Assembly: GCA_035582835.1 (NCBI GenBank)
Contig: JAYKAV010001311.1
Location: 124,001 to 188,000, forward strand
Reading direction: 5' to 3'
From: Phoebastria nigripes
Lineage: Eukaryota > Chordata > Aves > Procellariiformes > Diomedeidae
Length of the DNA stretch: 64,000 nucleotides
Position numbers and translations under genes: made by a program. Numbering within the stretch: the stretch's first letter is position 1; each line of letters starts with the position of its first letter. Positions 59,761 through 64,000 of this stretch are shown here, piece by piece. The notes below the pieces were generated by a model. The model was not told where the DNA came from, did not search any database, and worked only from the letters and a program-made list of their open reading frames with translations.

Positions 59761-62700
59761 TGAACAAACACTGAAAAGACATCACACAATTTCAGTCATC
59801 ACTGAAATATCAGCAACATCTGTGAGCATTAGGTTTTGCACCAGAATGCTCAGGCTAATACGGGATATCCGAGGAGGACTCCTGGGCATGGCTTTTCCTT
59901 CCCCTTAAGTACTGAGGCACCTTCACCTTTTTACCTGTGGAGACATCTTTCAGTGGTACCATCAAGACAATGTTCATTGCTTTGTATCATTCAGATTATG
60001 CAACCCCTGTGCCTTTTCACCTTTACGGCACATGGGAAGTAGTTTAGGGTGCATCTCATGGGTGGTTGCCCCACATGGGTGGTTTCCCCACACCCTTTAC
60101 AGACTATAGGCAGGAGTAAGGCAGATATGCAGCCTCTAAGCAGCATTTCACTGAAGATAAAGCGGAGGTTTAAGTACCTGGAGTGGGGTCCTGCACAAAT
60201 CTGTAAACTCTTCTGCGAGTCTTGACCATTTAACTTGGTCACATTCAACTGTGACCCCATCCACTGCTTATCTGATATAATTTACAGTGGGGATACAGTT
60301 CCCCATGCTCTACCATTCATTTTATCACTTCCAAATTCAGTGTTCATTTTATCACTGTCAAATTCAGTGTCAGACTTCTCCCATGGGGAAGATCAAAAAA
60401 ATCAGATGTTTTCACATGTGACATGTTCATTGTTCTCTTTATGCACATATAGAAAAATATGCATGTGTGCTAGAGGTTATGGTATCTGATGCTGTACTCA
60501 CTGTTCCTGATTCTTCAGCTAAACTCATGAAATCACAGGACAGTTTTAGGTATTGGACTCATTCCTTTGGTTCCTGCAGGCAACATAGACTGCTGCCTAC
60601 AGAATTTTTAAGCATTTTAAGAAATAATAAACATAAGATGGAGCGATGATCCCATTTATCAATTTTGCTTTGTTTTTAAATTTTTATCATTCCTTCATTA
60701 TTCCTAAGGTTTATTAAAGTTATTGTTTATTTTCAAGGCATATTAAATGCACAGAATATGATCTTGATTTTTCTTTTAATTTCAGTTATATGTTGTTTGC
60801 TTGCATGACCTAGAAAATATTGTTTCACTTACTTTTCCTTCCTCCTACTCTTAATATACATTCTGATCTGTTAGTGTAACAAAAGGGTTCTCAAGCTGTC
60901 TTTAGCGTAACTAAATCCCTCAGACTAAAATCCCTAAAAGGAAATGTTCTTTATTGGTATTTCTTTTGGCACTGCATCTTTCAAAGACTCTTCTTACATT
61001 AGCAAAAGAGGGATTTACATTGGTCCTCCAGTTTCTAGCATTGAGAAGTCAATGAAGAGAAAGTAGGAATAACCCATGATCTAATGACTAGTTGCCAATA
61101 TTTCAAAATGTCAGTTTATTCAGCTGACCTTTTTACATCCTTAAAGGGTGACAACAGTAACAGTAACACAATCTATCTGGTGTGAAATATGTCCATTTGA
61201 GTACAAATGGCTGAAAGACAGATGCTTTTTAAGTAAAATGATCATGTACATGAAAATGCACTTTGAATTATTAACAACACTGAGAATAAAAACTAGCAGA
61301 TTGAATCTTGATTATGTTTTGTGCAATACACAAATGCATCATGTCAGCTTTTATTGTTAACTGATGTCTGCATCTGGGTCTTGTTTTTTCTTAAGTTGTT
61401 GTAGTAATTGCATGGAACTGCTGTTGTCCATCTCTTGGGTAGTTCTCTATGTAGATTTTAATGCTCTTTCTGAATGCGAGGCAGCAGATATTCATGTGCA
61501 CGGTTGCCTACTTTTCCTGTCNTAATTGGTTTGTGGTGAGTCTTGTACCAAATCAGCCTAACACAGAGGTGGTTTATATTGCTTGTGGAATAAGAGTTCA
61601 TTTACAGTGATGACACAATCCCATCTTTCCTTGGGATGTCTCATCATTTAAACAGCTGCGGGTAATACCAAAGCCATGACATCATATCAAATATGGAGAA
61701 GCTACCTGATGGGAAAACAAGTAGCAACAAACAACCATGGACAGAAGTTTCCTGATCTGTTAATTTATGTGATTGCCAGTGGAACTTTACTGGTGAGACA
61801 GGCTCTGCAGAGCAGGGAGGGAAGAGACAGGACAGTGTGTTCTGTTTCCACTGTGTGGTGGCTCTGAGCTGGAAGCACCATTGGACTTCATGAGATATCG
61901 CTACGCTCCTCTGAATCAGGAGTAACAGCTACTGTTTATATTGACATTACTACCCGTGTCTGATGTTGTCAAAAAACCTGTTTAAGAACCTGTGGTCTCA
62001 TCTAGTACGCTCGCTAAGGGAACTAGTATGTTACTCTACAAATGTCTTTCTTTCCCCATCAAAGGCAGATTGTACTGGTGAGAAAGTACTAACATGTTTG
62101 TTCAATCTCTTCCTTACAGTTTAACCAACTGAAATAAAATCGGTGAAAAGTATTTGTTTCGCTTGTTTGCTTCAGTTTCTGGTGTCTACTCACAAAGTGC
62201 TCTTCGGTAAGACACTGACCAGCTGCTTTTGTTGGGTTGCAGTACACAGGCCAAACGTGCTCTAAAACTTTGATGGTCAAAGTACTCCGCGGTGTTGATT
62301 CTTGATTCCTGTGCTACACCTCTTGGGCCTAATCCTTCTGCTGTCTTTTTGCAGAAATGGGATCTTCTTGTCCTGCTGTTTTCAATCCTGAGAGCTAAAG
62401 CCTCCTTAGAGTCACGGTTTGTTAAAACCAGGTCATTTCCAAAGCTCCAACTATGTTGGGGGCTGTCTAGTTACAATTTGACTCCAGTGGGACATGTGTC
62501 ACCCCTGAGGAATACTGCTCATAACCAGTTACCAGTTAGACTTTGAACTATTGACGGCTGCCTTTTCAGCCTGCTGATCTGGCCACTTTTTCAGCCACCT
62601 GGAAGTCCATTCAGTCCATGACTCCCCAGTTTGGTTAGAAGGACACTGTGGAAGAAAAAAAAAAGATCACCTACTTCATGCATGCAAGTAGATCTTCTCT

Positions 62701-64000
62701 GTGCTGGCACTTATTTACGCTAAGAGTTGTTTCTCATGCACTTTAATCTGGAGGAGTACGAAAAGGAAATGGGCTAATTTTCTTCTTCATTCTTAGGAGC
62801 CAATGTTCTGCCACCAGAANTTCCCTGCCAAAAATTTTGGGGAGTTCCTCTCTGCAATCTGGAGTTTCCAGCAATAGAGATACTGCTCCAANGGCAAAGA
62901 GTTGTCAGCAAAAAAGTCCTCCTCCATGTCTTTATGCCAGCAGTGCAGCAGTGTAGTGATAATTAATAAACCTCCTTCCAGCTTTGTGGGAGGCTGTTCT
63001 CCTACTTCATGGACTTAGGCTATAAAAGATGTTATCAAAACTAATTTACAGAAAAACTTAGCTGACACCAGCCACACACTTTCCCCTGGTGACTGACTTG
63101 CTGTATTAACCAGCACATTGGATAAAAGTCTTTTCAAGGTTGGGTTGCCATTGTTGCTAGGTTACCAGCCTGATGCAGAAGTTTGCATGCATATTAACAT
63201 TATTGCCTCAACTGCTTTCCCCCCCAAAAAAAATAAAGATCTTATAAAACATGAAGTTCTGCAGACAGTGCTGGTGTATTTTCTTTTGACTGCAAAGGGA
63301 ATTATGCCATGAAAATCAGATAGCATAATCTGCAAGGTGTCTGAGCTGTTTTCCTTCACTCTAGTAGTGACATAGGCTGCAATGTGTTGGGTCCAAAAAA
63401 CATGCATACAACTGCCTTATACAGCAGCCAAGCTGTTGGTGAACAGTCGTCCCAAAAGACAGCAGTTCTGCTATGTTATCATTGGACAGGAAGACAACCC
63501 TGGAAAAGAAAACATTTTTCTATTTGTCATTTGTCCTCCAGGGCTACACGTGCATTATCAAAACTAAACAACGCTGGGAAACAGGCAATGTGGGCACTAA
63601 ACTATACTATTAAATTTTTAGCATGATCCCTGGCATGGTTTTATCTATGCTGACTAGCTCTCCTCCTGACAGTGACTAGGCACAATTTGGTGCTAGCCCA
63701 TGCAAAGTCTATTCTCAACAGGCAGATTGCACATATGGCCACGGAGTTCCCAGGGTAGGAAATGAGTTTAACAGTGTGGAGCTGAGCTGTGCTGTTCCAC
63801 TTGGCCAGAAAATAGTCCTTAAAGGAGTGTAGGCATAGTAAAAGATTCTGTGCATCACAACTGTTGACTCACTGCTATTTATGTACTTCTCTGTCCCTTT
63901 TAAAATTTTTATTCCTTCACTCATACACATTTCCATATACATAGTTAAGAAATGTTATGGAGCTTTAGGACTTTATAGAAAATTAACACATTCACAATAT
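59761..64000. other. Unannotated DNA, no gene seen
   Basis: Contains the 27-bp duplication at 60316 and a 19-base near-duplication CATGGGTGGTT.CCCCA at 60057-60092. No exon, RNA gene or repeat family was recognised to the window end. Confidence 0.4.
60316..60369. repeat. 27-bp tandem duplication
   Basis: TTCATTTTATCACT..CAAATTCAGTG occurs at 60316 and 60343, differing at two positions. Confidence 0.85.

Noticed and set aside
1..64000. Bacterial-style systems, CRISPR arrays, tRNA or rRNA genes
   Set aside because: None of the required repeats, cloverleaf motifs or gene arrays is present; the sequence is avian-type nuclear DNA.

Overview
This is vertebrate nuclear DNA, almost certainly from a bird and probably a neoavian one. 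The best evidence is a CR1 LINE 3' end of the avian type at about 22998-23520, which ends in the tandem ATTCTATG-type tail. There are further CR1 fragments of several ages, plus a solo LTR at 28847-29390 that I recognise from memory as a family common in Neoaves. The sequence is AT-rich. It has many homopolymer and simple-repeat tracts and dozens of isolated single N calls, as in a draft short-read assembly. There are no bacterial or phage features, operons, CRISPR arrays, tRNAs or rRNAs that I can see.

No protein-coding gene can be identified with confidence. The open frames are short and have the lengths expected by chance in 64 kb read in six frames. The window therefore reads as intergenic or deep intronic DNA. 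The best candidate for a real exon is 31055-31430 (+): a good acceptor, a 40-codon open frame and an ATTAAA signal downstream. It remains unproven. Two purine-rich Lys/Glu-rich open frames near 59 kb (58909-59301 minus; 59581-59760 plus) are weaker.

Layout. 1-19.8 kb is mostly unannotated DNA with short tandem duplications, an 11-bp minisatellite and an AT palindromic patch. 19.8-28 kb is CR1-rich: an ancient + copy, a younger + copy, an ancient minus copy directly beside it, and an ancient minus reverse-transcriptase-region copy. 28.8-29.4 kb is a minus-strand solo LTR. 31 kb holds the candidate exon. 33.8-34.25 kb is a probable second minus-strand LTR. 37.9-38.25 kb is a + strand CR1 3' end and 46.03-46.11 kb a minus CR1 tail fragment. 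53959-55394 is a complete 1,436-bp minus-strand solo LTR with TGT...ACA ends and a 5-bp target duplication. 55.4-64 kb is again plain DNA.

The clearest structural result is the 1.4-kb LTR. It has CCAAT and TATA boxes, 22-bp U3 repeats, a 26-bp tandem array, a larger internal duplication and an implied R region of nearly 1 kb. Several AT-rich blocks with clustered homeodomain/POU-like sites (1.6-2.0 kb, 41.0-41.4 kb and others) are offered only as candidate conserved non-coding elements. I found no convincing new multi-gene biological system.
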